The notes beneath the pieces were generated by a model, which saw only the letters and a program-made list of their open reading frames with translations, had not been told where the DNA came from and made no database searches. A program made the position numbers and the translations under genes. DNA of 39,414 nt. Origin: Lachnoclostridium sp. UBA7122 (GTDB taxonomy: Bacteria; Bacillota; Clostridia; Lachnospirales; Lachnospiraceae). The DNA lies in NCBI GenBank assembly GCA_002493085.1, contig DKXQ01000232.1:1-39414 (forward strand), in the 5' to 3' direction. Positions 1 to 7,825 of this stretch are shown in pieces. The stretch's first letter is position 1; every line of letters starts with the position of its first letter.

Positions 1-108
1 GTTTATGCATATTATGAAATGAATATGAAAACCAATGAAATAGCCAAAAAAGTGCAGCTTACAGAAGCAGAGGTGCTTGAAATTATCAGGAAGAGGGATA
101 TGCAGTAA
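1..108 (+). CDS. C-terminal end of an unidentified protein (5' partial)
   Basis: An open frame runs from the first base of the window to a TAA at 106-108, giving the last 35 residues of a protein. The tail is charged and contains a helix-turn-helix-like stretch (NEIAKKVQLTEAEVLEII), the kind of segment in which a short helix precedes a T-x-E-x-V recognition-like helix. This could be a small DNA-binding module, but 35 residues do not allow a family assignment. A strong promoter for rplS follows within 25 bases, so this gene probably ends here as its own unit. Confidence 0.5.
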   Translation, partial: VYAYYEMNMKTNEIAKKVQLTEAEVLEIIRKRDMQ

Positions 109-129
109 GTATTTTATTTTTAAAACTTC

Positions 130-158
130 TTGCATTAAGTGGAAGTCTGTGGTAGAAT
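130..158 (+). promoter_or_regulatory. Sigma-A promoter of rplS
   Basis: TTGCAT (130-135) and TAGAAT (153-158) are separated by exactly 17 bases, a near-consensus vegetative promoter. Transcription would start near 165, immediately upstream of the L19 leader hairpin. Confidence 0.7.
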
Positions 159-164
159 ACAACA

Positions 165-230
165 TGTTGTAAATAGAGATGTTCCTCTGTTACGGCCGCA
201 GGGCACATAGGTATTAAGAACATCAATAAT
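165..230 (+). promoter_or_regulatory. L19 leader RNA (ribosomal protein autoregulatory leader)
   Basis: The 5' leader of rplS folds into a closed structure. GATGTTC (178-184) pairs perfectly with GAACATC (218-224), and inside it CTCTG-type bases (185-189) pair with CAGGG (199-203) around a TTACGGCCG loop. Position, size and the stem sequences fit the Firmicute L19 leader family, which is thought to let L19 repress its own translation. The identification rests on structure and position and was not checked against a covariance model. Confidence 0.65.
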
Positions 231-245
231 AAGGAGGTTACACAG

Positions 246-593
246 ATGAATAATATTATTAAAGAAATTGAAGATGCGCAGTTAAAAAAGGATATTACTG
301 ATTTTGGAGTTGGTGATACAATAAAAGTATATGCTAAGGTTATTGAAGGTACAAGAGAGCGTATACAGGTATTTGAAGGTACTGTGCTTAAAAGACAGAA
401 TGGCGGAGTGAGGGAAACTTTTACAGTAAGGAAGTTTTCTAATGGTGTTGGTGTTGAAAAAACATGGCCATTACACTCACCAATTATTGATAAGATTGAA
501 GTAGTGCGAAAAGGTAAAGTAAGACGTGCGAAATTGTTCTATCTTCGTAACAGGGTTGGTAAGGCAGCAAAGGTTAAAGAAGCTGTACGTTAG
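246..593 (+). CDS. rplS: 50S ribosomal protein L19
   Basis: The 115-residue protein is the full length expected for bacterial L19, a large-subunit protein at the interface with the 30S subunit. Recognisable blocks are the N-terminal DFGVGDTIKVYAKVIEGTRER, the VFEGTVLKR strand, the TFTVRKFSNGVGVEKTWPLHSP core and the KVRRAKLFYLRNRVGKAA tail. The ATG follows an ideal AAGGAGG at 231-237. It is preceded by its own promoter and leader RNA and followed by a perfect hairpin, so it looks monocistronic. In many genomes rplS sits downstream of rpsP-rimM-trmD; here the upstream gene is something else. Confidence 0.97.
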   Translation: MNNIIKEIEDAQLKKDITDFGVGDTIKVYAKVIEGTRERIQVFEGTVLKRQNGGVRETFTVRKFSNGVGVEKTWPLHSPIIDKIEVVRKGKVRRAKLFYLRNRVGKAAKVKEAVR

Positions 594-607
594 TTAAAAG
601 TCCATCT

Positions 608-631
608 GCCCACTGCCTTTAGGCAGTGGGC
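608..631 (+). terminator. Hairpin after rplS
   Basis: A perfect 10-bp GC-rich stem (608-617 with 622-631, loop TTTA) lies 15 bases after the rplS stop. Only a short T-poor tail follows, so termination may be incomplete or factor-assisted. The next 190 bases hold no convincing gene; a weak TTGAAT-17-TAAAAA pair at 757-785 could be the promoter of the next gene. Confidence 0.6.
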
Positions 632-823
632 TTGTAAGCAATCTCATAAAAGGAAAACGCCGGTTACAGCGTTGCATATCAAGAATATATGAGAAAAAGA
701 AGAAAGGAAAATGTTACTGTAAGACATGTAGCCTTATAAAAAGAGAAAAAGAATTTTTGAATGTAATAGTAATGAAACATAAAAATTTACAACTTTTTAT
801 AAGTTTTCGGTAATGGTTTTAAT

Positions 824-1648
824 ATGTGGTGTCCGGAATGTAAGACAGAATATCAGGAAGGGATTACCACATGCGCTGAATGTGGTTCTGCGCTTGTCAA
901 GGGAACTGAATCTGATTTTTTAACATCTGTTTTATGTGAGTTAGAAGATGGAACTGTTGCTGCAAGGCTTATGGAATATTTAGAGTTTTCTGGTATTAAA
1001 AATGCAGCACAGAAAGAAGAGAATAGTGTTTATAGAATAACTGTGCCTGAAGACCAGTTTAAACAAGCAGAGAAATTTTTGCGTGGTTTTATGCTGGCAT
1101 TGCAGGAAAACAGTGAGGCAAAACAGGAGGAAACTACTGTTTCGCCTGAGTATATTGAAAAGGACAGTACTATAAATGAAACATCAGGCAAAACATATAC
1201 TAAAAAAGCGGATGAATATAAAGATGTGAAATTTTCAGGAATAACATTTATTATATTTGGACTGGCTGGCATTGCGTATATTACATTATGTAAATTTGGA
1301 ATTATTCCTTTAAGATATAGTAATATTATTTTTATATGCCTCTTGTGTATGTTTTCTGTTTTTTTAGTTGGCGGAGCTGTTTCAATTGCCAAATCTAAGA
1401 AGATAAAAGGCCAGATAGCAGAAGAAGAATCACTGACAGACCAGCTAAAATTGTGGATTGATAAAAATATTACTGGTGAAATGGTTGAAAGCTGGAAAGA
1501 CAAGAGTGTTTCTGATGAAGAGAATGAACTAATAGTTCTGTCACAGCTGAGAAGGAAACTAATCAATTACTATTCACAACTTGATATTTCTTATCTTGAA
1601 ATGGTAGCAGATGAGTATTTTAATGAGAATCTTTCTGGAAAAATATAA
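824..1648 (+). CDS. Zinc-ribbon membrane protein with DUF2007-like segment
   Basis: The 274-residue protein starts with a zinc ribbon: two CxxC pairs, C3-C6 and C17-C20. A segment at about residues 40-90 (ARLMEYLEFSGI, then VPEDQFKQAEKFL) resembles the DUF2007 signal-transducing fold found behind zinc ribbons in many Firmicute proteins. A polar linker follows, then two hydrophobic helices at roughly 140-160 and 168-190 and an acidic C-terminal helical domain. It is probably an inner-membrane protein with both soluble parts in the cytoplasm. No specific function is known. The start lacks a good ribosome binding site, but no alternative start lies upstream and the zinc ribbon begins at once, which supports this start. 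Confidence 0.75.
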   Translation: MWCPECKTEYQEGITTCAECGSALVKGTESDFLTSVLCELEDGTVAARLMEYLEFSGIKNAAQKEENSVYRITVPEDQFKQAEKFLRGFMLALQENSEAKQEETTVSPEYIEKDSTINETSGKTYTKKADEYKDVKFSGITFIIFGLAGIAYITLCKFGIIPLRYSNIIFICLLCMFSVFLVGGAVSIAKSKKIKGQIAEEESLTDQLKLWIDKNITGEMVESWKDKSVSDEENELIVLSQLRRKLINYYSQLDISYLEMVADEYFNENLSGKI

Positions 1649-1661
1649 TAATTGTGAACTG

Positions 1662-1683
1662 CTCCCACTTATAGAAGTGGGAG
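1662..1683. terminator. Bidirectional terminator between convergent genes
   Basis: CTCCCACTT (1662-1670) pairs perfectly with AAGTGGGAG (1675-1683). It sits 14 bases after the zinc-ribbon gene and 22 bases beyond the end of the convergent minus-strand nucleotidyltransferase gene, and can serve both. TTTCT follows on the plus strand and an AT-rich stretch on the minus strand. Confidence 0.7.
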
Positions 1684-1705
1684 TTTCTATAAGGATGTGC
1701 TCTTT

Positions 1706-2932
1706 TTATAATTCTATATTATTTTCCTGTAAAAGTTTCCTTGCACTTTCTATTGAATCTATTCCAGTTTTATTTTTTATAGGCGCAAATTCCTTATTTC
1801 TTTCAACTTCAAATGGAAGACATGTGTCAAGCAGATGTATCATATCCAGTATAAGAGTTTCAAATTTATAGCCATTTGGCTTGGCAGGATTGACAAACTT
1901 GCCGGTTTCATCCATATAAGGTATTTTCTTTTCTACTATATGAAGTGGCAGTTCATTATCACATATTTCTTCAAGTTCTCTTTCATGAAAAAGATAATTT
2001 AAAATTACGCCAAAATTATATGCTGGCATGCCATTTTCATCTTTAGTATTGCGCAACTGTTCTGTCTGGTCATAATATTCAACAATAGAAGGATGTCCGT
2101 CTTCAAGGCACATTACACCAACTTTTTCATCAGGGTCTGCTTTACACACTACTTTTGCGCCAGCAGCACAGTTTTTGCTTATTACTGCCCCTAAAAAGCA
2201 AGGGTCTGCAATACGCTGTAATACATTGTCCACAGCAAACACATTCAGCCATTCTATACCAGCTTTATGAATAAAATCTGTAATACCTGAATTCTGCATT
2301 GAAGAGTACCATCCCCCGTTGCCATTTGGAGATGTTGCAATCCTGTCTTTGTCTTCCATATAAACTTTTCCTTCATATGTTGAAGCAGGTGCCATGTCCT
2401 GCTTAAAAAAATGTATATAACCAGGATTGTAAGTAAAATATTTCTGTTCTTTAAAAAAAGCGGTTGTGGTCTCGTGGTTCTTGTCACTTGTCATTATAAA
2501 AAGATGAATCCATGTACCAGACATATCTACAATGTCAAGAAGATTTCTTATAATGCGCTGGAAAATATATACAGGCTTTGTGATGCCTATATCGTACATG
2601 CCTTTTGGATTGTCAGAGCCAAGACGTGTGCCCATGCCGCCAGCCAGAAGTACAGCGCCAGCTTTGCCAGCACGTATTGCCTCAAGCCCTGTTTTTGTAA
2701 ATTCTTCTTTATATGCTTCAATCTCTTTCAGGGTCATTGCTTTAATTGGGGATATAATACCATGTGGATTTTTTTTAATATTATCAGTTATTTTAGATAT
2801 TACTGAAAAATCAGTACCATCAATTTGTGCAAGAAGGTTTTCCTTCTGTTCCCTATTAAGTTCGTTAAAATATTTAAGAACGTGTTCTTGTCCATATTTT
2901 GCGAGTTTATTCTGCGCTTCTTCAAAGTTCAT
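1706..2932 (-). CDS. UDPGP-family nucleotidyltransferase (UAP/AGX-like UDP-sugar pyrophosphorylase)
   Basis: This 408-residue protein belongs to the UDPGP family that makes UDP-sugars from UTP and a sugar-1-phosphate. The nucleotide-binding signature LLAGGMGTRLG lies at residues 95-105 and continues into NPKGMYDIG. VDNVLQRIADPCFLG matches the VDN-ADP block of eukaryotic UDP-GlcNAc pyrophosphorylases (UAP1/AGX), so UDP-HexNAc is a likelier product than UDP-glucose; that preference is inference. The start is the ATG of MNFEEAQ: a near-perfect promoter lies at 2967-2995, so the longer frame back to 2995 would begin inside the -35 box. AAAGG precedes this ATG. It is divergent from asnB and transcribed alone. 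Confidence 0.88.
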   Translation of the reverse strand: MNFEEAQNKLAKYGQEHVLKYFNELNREQKENLLAQIDGTDFSVISKITDNIKKNPHGIISPIKAMTLKEIEAYKEEFTKTGLEAIRAGKAGAVLLAGGMGTRLGSDNPKGMYDIGITKPVYIFQRIIRNLLDIVDMSGTWIHLFIMTSDKNHETTTAFFKEQKYFTYNPGYIHFFKQDMAPASTYEGKVYMEDKDRIATSPNGNGGWYSSMQNSGITDFIHKAGIEWLNVFAVDNVLQRIADPCFLGAVISKNCAAGAKVVCKADPDEKVGVMCLEDGHPSIVEYYDQTEQLRNTKDENGMPAYNFGVILNYLFHERELEEICDNELPLHIVEKKIPYMDETGKFVNPAKPNGYKFETLILDMIHLLDTCLPFEVERNKEFAPIKNKTGIDSIESARKLLQENNIEL

Positions 2933-2966
2933 ATCTGTATCATACCTTTCTGTTATCTTTTTATTT

Positions 2967-2995
2967 ATTATATTAGAAAAACAGAGCAGATGCAA
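2967..2995 (-). promoter_or_regulatory. Sigma-A promoter of the UDPGP-family gene
   Basis: On the minus strand TTGCAT (2995-2990) and a perfect TATAAT (2972-2967) are separated by 17 bases. Transcription would start near 2960, about 28 bases before the chosen ATG at 2932. Confidence 0.75.
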
Positions 2996-3021
2996 TACTA
3001 TTATTATCTGCCAGATTAAGG

Positions 3022-3050
3022 TTATACTTTTTTAATATCCTGCATACAAT
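3022..3050 (+). promoter_or_regulatory. Candidate asnB promoter
   Basis: A good -10 box, TACAAT (3045-3050), lies 42 bases before the asnB ATG. The -35 at 17-bp spacing is poor (TTATAC, 3022-3027), so an activator or a weak promoter is possible. No T-box or riboswitch-like structure fits in the short leader. Confidence 0.4.
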
Positions 3051-3091
3051 AATTAAGATAGGTTGGAAACAATTCCAAGACAGGAGGAAAT

Positions 3092-4945
3092 ATGTGCGGA
3101 ATAGCAGGATTTTTTAATTATTCTTTGGATTTTACAGAAAAGAAAGCGTTATATGAAAAAGTGCTGGAAGACATGAAAAACAGTATTGTCCACCGTGGGC
3201 CTGACAGTGATGGCATACGGCTTTTTAAGCACTGTGGGATTGCACATACAAGGCTTGCCATTATTGATATTCTTGGCGGTATACAGCCAATGTGCAGAAA
3301 ACTGGATGGCTTTTCATATTATATAGTCTACAATGGTGAACTTTACAATACAGAACGGCTCAGGAAAAAACTTAAAAATGCAGGGTGGAGTTTTGTATCT
3401 GGTTCAGATACAGAGGTTATCCTGCTTTCTTTTTTGCAATATGGGCCTGAATTTGTAAATAAGCTGGATGGGATTTTTGCATTTGCAATATATGATGAAC
3501 GGCATGAAACAATATATTTATACAGGGATAGTTTTGGCGTTAAACCTTTATTCTATACTGTTAAAGATGACACCACAATATTTGCATCAGAGCCTAAGAG
3601 CCTGTTTAAGTATCCAGGGACAGAAGCAGTACTTGACAGGAATGGCATTAGTGAAGTATTTGGAATGGGACCAGCAAGAATACCTGGCTCAGGTGTCTTT
3701 AAAGGAATATATGAAGTAAAGCCCGGATGCTATTTAAGCTGCAGCAGATATGGCGTAAAAAATAATTGTTACTGGCATCTTAAGAGCAGGCCACATGAGG
3801 ACAGTTATGAAAAAACTGTTGAAAAGACAGAGTATCTTGTAGAAGATGCAATAAAAAGACAGATGGTTTCAGATGTACCAATATGTACATTTTTATCGGG
3901 AGGTGTTGACTCAAGTCTTGTTTCAGCAATCTGTGCCAAAGAGCTGGCAAAAGATGGAGGGCAGCTTGCGACATATTCATTTGACTTTACAGGAAATGAC
4001 CAGTATTTTAAGGCAAACAGCTTCCAGCCTTCACAGGACCGGCCATATGTTGATGAGATGGCAGAATTTCTTGGTTCAAAACATCATTATCTGGAATGTG
4101 GCTATGAAACACAGGCAGATTTATTGTATGCGTCTGTGGATGCACACGACCTGCCATGTATGGCAGATGTGGATTCATCACTGCTGCATTTTTGCAGGGA
4201 AGTCAGTAAGAACCACAAAGTAGTTTTAACTGGTGAGTGTGCTGATGAGGTATTTGGAGGATATCCATGGTTCCATAAAGAGAAATTCCTGCAAAGCCAG
4301 ACATTTCCATGGACACCTGATTTATCTCCACGTAAAGAGCTTATGCGTGATGATGTGCTGGATGTATTAAATATGGATGAGTTTGTGGACAGAGCATATA
4401 AAGATGCAGTTAGTGAAGTGGCACTGCTTCCTTCTGAAGATAAAACCGAAAGCAGCCGGCGGCAGATTGGATATCTTAATATAAGATTTTTTATGCAGAC
4501 ACTTCTTAATAGAATGGACAGAACAAGTATGAATTCCGGACTTGAAGCGCGTGTCCCATTTGCAGATAGAAAGCTTGTGGAATATGTCTTTAATATTCCA
4601 TGGAATATGAAGGCTTATAATGGAGTAGTAAAGAATATACTGCGGCAGGCTGCATGCGGCAAACTGCCAGACAACATACTGTTCAGAAAAAAGAGCCCTT
4701 ATCCAAAAAGTTATAATCCATACTATGAAAAGCTTCTGGTACAGCGTCTTGAGAATGAAATAAAAGAAGATGGGTGTCCTCTTCTGGATATAATAGACAA
4801 GAAAAAACTCGAAAGATTTATGCAGAGCGTAAAAGACTATGGAGCACCGTGGTATGGCCAGCTTATGGCAGGTCCACAGATGCTCGCATATCTTATACAG
4901 ATTAACTACTGGATGAAAAAATTCAAAATAAAAATACATCTGTAA
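3092..4945 (+). CDS. asnB: Asparagine synthetase (glutamine-hydrolysing)
   Basis: The 617-residue protein has both halves of AsnB. The N-terminal class II glutamine amidotransferase domain starts with MCGIAGFFN, whose Cys2 is the nucleophile after Met removal, followed by HRGPDSDG and the YNGELYN block. The C-terminal synthetase domain carries the PP-loop SGGVDSS at 269-275, which binds ATP, and GECADEVFGGYPW further on. The enzyme converts aspartate, glutamine and ATP to asparagine, glutamate and AMP in the cytoplasm. An AGGAGG-type site precedes the ATG. Length and motif set are normal. It stands alone between divergent and convergent neighbours and is not part of the polysaccharide locus. 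Confidence 0.95.
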   Translation: MCGIAGFFNYSLDFTEKKALYEKVLEDMKNSIVHRGPDSDGIRLFKHCGIAHTRLAIIDILGGIQPMCRKLDGFSYYIVYNGELYNTERLRKKLKNAGWSFVSGSDTEVILLSFLQYGPEFVNKLDGIFAFAIYDERHETIYLYRDSFGVKPLFYTVKDDTTIFASEPKSLFKYPGTEAVLDRNGISEVFGMGPARIPGSGVFKGIYEVKPGCYLSCSRYGVKNNCYWHLKSRPHEDSYEKTVEKTEYLVEDAIKRQMVSDVPICTFLSGGVDSSLVSAICAKELAKDGGQLATYSFDFTGNDQYFKANSFQPSQDRPYVDEMAEFLGSKHHYLECGYETQADLLYASVDAHDLPCMADVDSSLLHFCREVSKNHKVVLTGECADEVFGGYPWFHKEKFLQSQTFPWTPDLSPRKELMRDDVLDVLNMDEFVDRAYKDAVSEVALLPSEDKTESSRRQIGYLNIRFFMQTLLNRMDRTSMNSGLEARVPFADRKLVEYVFNIPWNMKAYNGVVKNILRQAACGKLPDNILFRKKSPYPKSYNPYYEKLLVQRLENEIKEDGCPLLDIIDKKKLERFMQSVKDYGAPWYGQLMAGPQMLAYLIQINYWMKKFKIKIHL

Positions 4946-4974
4946 ACATTCTGTATGCAGGTTACATCTGCACA

Positions 4975-4999
4975 AGGCTGGCGTACTTCCTGCCAGCCT
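4975..4999. terminator. Bidirectional terminator between asnB and dpaB
   Basis: AGGCTGGC (4975-4982) pairs perfectly with GCCAGCCT (4992-4999) over a 9-base loop. It lies 29 bases after the asnB stop and 3 bases beyond the dpaB stop, so it probably ends both convergent transcripts. T-tracts are weak on both sides. Confidence 0.6.
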
Positions 5000-5002
5000 C
5001 TC

Positions 5003-5593
5003 TCAACAATATGACTGTAGTACAGGCTGTATCTGTTTTCCTTCCATAGCTTTTTCTATTGTCTCAGGTATAAGCCTGGCATGTGCTACAAGCGAGTTGT
5101 GCTTTTTAATGTAATCATCCTGTCCAAATGGAACAAAATAAATATTTTTTATATTAAAAAGCATCCCAATATTGCGGAAGTTAATTCCCATTGCATCATT
5201 TGTAGCAACAGAAATAACCAGTGGGCGTTCATTTCTCAGATGTGCTTTTGCTGCCATTAAAACAGCCGAATCAGTTATTCCATTTGTAAGTTTGGCAAGT
5301 GTATTGCCTGTACATGGTGCTATAACAAGCACGTCAAAAAGCTTCTTTGGTCCTATAGGCTCTGCTTCAGGTATTGTATATATTCCGCTGTTGCCAGTAA
5401 TGTTTTCTATATCAGAAATAAAATCAGACGCTTTTCCAAAACGGCTGTCTAATGAGCGGACATTTTTGGAAAAAACCGGATATATATTGTAATCGTCTTT
5501 CATGCTTTTAATTATTTCCTTAATCTTAGCATGTGTGCAAAACGAACCTGTTATGCCGAAACCAACATTAAGTTTATGCTTTACTTCATTCAT
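5003..5593 (-). CDS. dpaB: Dipicolinate synthase subunit B
   Basis: DpaB (SpoVFB) is the flavoprotein-fold subunit that works with DpaA to oxidise dihydrodipicolinate to dipicolinic acid, the Ca-chelated solute of the spore core, in the mother cell. The protein has the expected features: LNVGFGITGSFCTH near the N-terminus (flavin/phosphate-binding fold), DVLVIAPCTGNTLAKLTNGITDSAV in the centre (reported here in outline) and an ATNDAMG block. The chosen ATG gives 196 residues and has GGAG nine bases upstream. A TTG five codons earlier is possible but sits directly on its own purine-rich site. It lies 56 bases downstream of dpaA in the same operon. Confidence 0.92.
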   Translation of the reverse strand: MNEVKHKLNVGFGITGSFCTHAKIKEIIKSMKDDYNIYPVFSKNVRSLDSRFGKASDFISDIENITGNSGIYTIPEAEPIGPKKLFDVLVIAPCTGNTLAKLTNGITDSAVLMAAKAHLRNERPLVISVATNDAMGINFRNIGMLFNIKNIYFVPFGQDDYIKKHNSLVAHARLIPETIEKAMEGKQIQPVLQSYC

Positions 5594-5649
5594 ATGGATG
5601 GTCTCCAATCCTGCGCAGGATGCGCATTTAAAAATAATAATCTAAGCCT

Positions 5650-6429
5650 CTAAATATATTTTATAATTTCATCAAATATGATTTTTGCGGAAGTTTCTGG
5701 TGAATATATGGCGGGAAGCCCAAGACAGTGCATGGCGGTTATCCCTCTGCTTTTACAGTATTCAAAATCTGTTCCACCAGGGTTTGAGGCAATATCTATA
5801 ATTATACAGCTGCGTTTTATTGTATTTATGCGTTCTGGCGTTATAACCAGGGCTGGCGCAGTGTTAAATATAAAGTCGTATCTGCCAAAGTCATTAGATG
5901 TTTCTTCATAGCCACTGGCAGCAGCTTTTGCAATATCCTCAGATTTTAGCGTAAGGACATTTACATGTGCCTTTAAGCTGCTTAATTTGTCTGCAAGCAC
6001 AGACCCACATCTGCCATAGCCTATTATAAGGCACCTGCTGTCCTGCAAATTGATGCTTCCTGCTTTGATTGCTTCACATATTGCTCCTTCAGCAGTAGCA
6101 ACAGCATTTTTAATAGCAGTTTCTGGTATTTTCATATAGTCTAAAAATCTTGCATGTTCAGCATTACAAATATCTGTAAGATAGCTGGGCAGAACCCCGC
6201 CTATAATATATGTCTTTGAATGTATAAATGGGATAATTCCATTTATTATTTCTTTTTGCGCTGCAACCGGAAGCAGAAGTATTTCATCCTGTAATCCAGA
6301 CCTGTCATAAATATCTGGTCCATCAGGCACATCAACAACTGTAAAACCATGTTCCTTAAGCATACTGCTAAGATATTTCTGCCGTCTGTCATTGCCATAT
6401 GAATATATAATAACTTGTAACTGGTGCAT
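5650..6429 (-). CDS. dpaA: Dipicolinate synthase subunit A
   Basis: The 259-residue protein is DpaA (SpoVFA), the dehydrogenase subunit of dipicolinate synthase. The N-terminal half resembles the DpaA N-terminal domain (ILLLPVAA, ATAEGAI). A Rossmann NAD(P)-binding motif GYGRCG lies at 137-142, followed by the C-terminal signature IDIASNPGGTDF and GLPAIYSPETSA. It is about 40 residues shorter than the Bacillus protein, mainly in the N-terminal domain, which is common in Clostridia. An ideal AGGAGG precedes the ATG. The operon with dpaB and the sigma-K-like promoter upstream point to expression in the mother cell late in sporulation. Confidence 0.93.
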   Translation of the reverse strand: MHQLQVIIYSYGNDRRQKYLSSMLKEHGFTVVDVPDGPDIYDRSGLQDEILLLPVAAQKEIINGIIPFIHSKTYIIGGVLPSYLTDICNAEHARFLDYMKIPETAIKNAVATAEGAICEAIKAGSINLQDSRCLIIGYGRCGSVLADKLSSLKAHVNVLTLKSEDIAKAAASGYEETSNDFGRYDFIFNTAPALVITPERINTIKRSCIIIDIASNPGGTDFEYCKSRGITAMHCLGLPAIYSPETSAKIIFDEIIKYI

Positions 6430-6464
6430 ATTTCTGCCTCCTGTTAGATTAAAGCTCTATAAAT

Positions 6465-6491
6465 TAGATTATGCTGGAAAAAGAAAAATGT
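6465..6491 (-). promoter_or_regulatory. Sigma-K-like promoter of dpaAB
   Basis: On the minus strand CATAATCTA (6473-6465) fits the mother-cell -10 consensus CATANNNTA exactly, and the AC that typifies a sigma-K -35 lies 16 bases upstream (6491-6490). The distance to the dpaA start allows a leader of about 28 bases with its AGGAGG. In Bacillus the homologous spoVF operon is known to depend on sigma-K; applying that here is inference. Confidence 0.55.
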
Positions 6492-6498
6492 GATTTAT

Positions 6499-6527
6499 TT
6501 GCAATATGCTATTTTCTCTGGTATAAT
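6499..6527 (+). promoter_or_regulatory. Sigma-A promoter of the diguanylate cyclase gene
   Basis: TTGCAA (6499-6504) and a perfect TATAAT (6522-6527) are 17 bases apart. Transcription from about 6534 is compatible only with the ATG at 6597 and not with the in-frame ATG at 6471. The promoter is divergent from the dpaAB promoter, with only a few bases between them. Confidence 0.75.
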
Positions 6528-6596
6528 TATTTAGCTTCAGTTAGTCCGCTTTATTTTATTAAGATATTGGGGTGTGTGGTGGAGAGGGAGATATTT

Positions 6597-7688
6597 ATGA
6601 AGAAATTATGGGAATATATTTCAGGGGAAACCAAAATAGCACTTACAATGAAGCAGGTAGTTACATATCTTACATTAGTTATGGCATGTATACATATATT
6701 GTTATTTATACTGTTTATGTGCTTTGATGTACATATGATGGCAGCAGTAAATGTTGTAAGCATAGTAGTATATATTAACTGTTTTATATGGCTTCATTTT
6801 GGAAAAAGTTCTTATGTAGTATTTAACCTGTGTTATGCAGAGGTTATAATACATGCAATGCTTGCCACATTTGCAGTGGGAAGTTCCTGTGGTTTTTTGC
6901 TTTATATGGTATGTATGATACCAATAGCTTATTATGCAGCGTACTCGTTCAGAAGTTCCAGCCATTTTATAAATCCTGTTGTCTATATATTTACAACCAT
7001 TATTGCTTTTGTAATTTCAAAGTATGCATCGTGGGCATTTGAGCCAATGTATGATATTGGCAACAGTTTTGTACAGACTAGTATATATATAGTGAATTAT
7101 CTGCTTGTTGTTGTTGCAATAGTTGTTTTTATGAGTACATTCCTTATACAGATAAAGACTCTTGAAGAGATTATGATAAAGAAAAATGAAAGGCTTGAAA
7201 TATTGTCAACACATGATGTACTTACTGGCCTGGCCAATAGAAGAAGCATAAACCAGTGTTATAAAAATATATCCAGACAACAACAGGATTATGCAATAAT
7301 TCTGGGAGATATTGATGATTTCAAACATATTAATGATACATATGGACATACATGTGGTGACAATGTTTTAAAATCTGTGGCAAATGTATTTAAAACATCT
7401 GTAAGGGACTGTGATATTGTATGCAGATGGGGCGGTGAAGAAATACTTGTCATGCTTCCAGACTGCGGCAAAGACACTGCAGTACAAATAGCAGAAGACA
7501 TAATAGAAGAAATAAGGAAACTTGTAATTATAAGCCAGGAAGGGGATGAAATAAAAGTTACAATGACTTTGGGTACTGCAAGTTCAGATGAGGGAAAGGA
7601 TATTAAGGATATAATAAAAGAAGCTGATAACAGGCTGTATTATGGAAAAGGGCATGGCAAGAACTGTGTTGTGGACTATAAAAAATAA
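6597..7688 (+). CDS. Membrane-bound diguanylate cyclase (GGDEF protein)
   Basis: The 363-residue protein makes the second messenger cyclic di-GMP from two GTP. The first 190 residues form about six membrane helices that probably act as the input domain; no known sensor family was recognised. The GGDEF domain follows (LTGLANRRS start, then GDIDDFKHINDTYGH). Its active site is GGEE at 279-282, a variant compatible with activity, and an RxxD inhibitory site (RDCD, 270-273) lies the usual five residues before it, so product feedback inhibition is expected. The ATG at 6597 has GGAGAGGGAG just upstream and fits the promoter. The gene is monocistronic and divergent from dpaAB. Confidence 0.9.
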   Translation: MKKLWEYISGETKIALTMKQVVTYLTLVMACIHILLFILFMCFDVHMMAAVNVVSIVVYINCFIWLHFGKSSYVVFNLCYAEVIIHAMLATFAVGSSCGFLLYMVCMIPIAYYAAYSFRSSSHFINPVVYIFTTIIAFVISKYASWAFEPMYDIGNSFVQTSIYIVNYLLVVVAIVVFMSTFLIQIKTLEEIMIKKNERLEILSTHDVLTGLANRRSINQCYKNISRQQQDYAIILGDIDDFKHINDTYGHTCGDNVLKSVANVFKTSVRDCDIVCRWGGEEILVMLPDCGKDTAVQIAEDIIEEIRKLVIISQEGDEIKVTMTLGTASSDEGKDIKDIIKEADNRLYYGKGHGKNCVVDYKK

Positions 7689-7743
7689 TGGAAATGTCCG
7701 TTACTATTGTTCTTATATTATCTTGTCTTTAGACTGTTTTTTC

Positions 7744-7772
7744 TTGACAAAAGTATTTTAATTGGTTATTCT
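7744..7772 (+). promoter_or_regulatory. Sigma-A promoter of the LytTR regulator gene
   Basis: A perfect -35 TTGACA (7744-7749) is followed after 17 bases by TATTCT (7767-7772), 54 bases before the chosen start codon. Confidence 0.7.
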
Positions 7773-7825
7773 ATTCTTGGGTTTTAATTAAAGCGTAATT
7801 AATGGCGGGAAAGGACTTGATACTA

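Noticed and set aside
690..732. 14-codon frame MRKRRKENV between rplS and the zinc-ribbon gene
   Set aside because: No ribosome binding site and no sign of conservation; such short basic frames are expected by chance in AT-rich DNA.
2933..2995. N-terminal extension of the UDPGP-family protein
   Set aside because: It overlaps the consensus promoter at 2967-2995 and the extra residues do not fit the family.
4367..4975. Long open frame antisense to asnB
   Set aside because: It is the shadow of a conserved gene, rich in Cys, Phe and His, with no recognisable motif or start site. Other antisense frames across obgE, yqfD and ybeY-region genes were rejected likewise.
6471..6596. Upstream ATG extending the diguanylate cyclase by 42 residues
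   Set aside because: It starts inside the dpaA -10 region and upstream of the gene's own consensus promoter. No ribosome site precedes it, whereas the ATG at 6597 has one.
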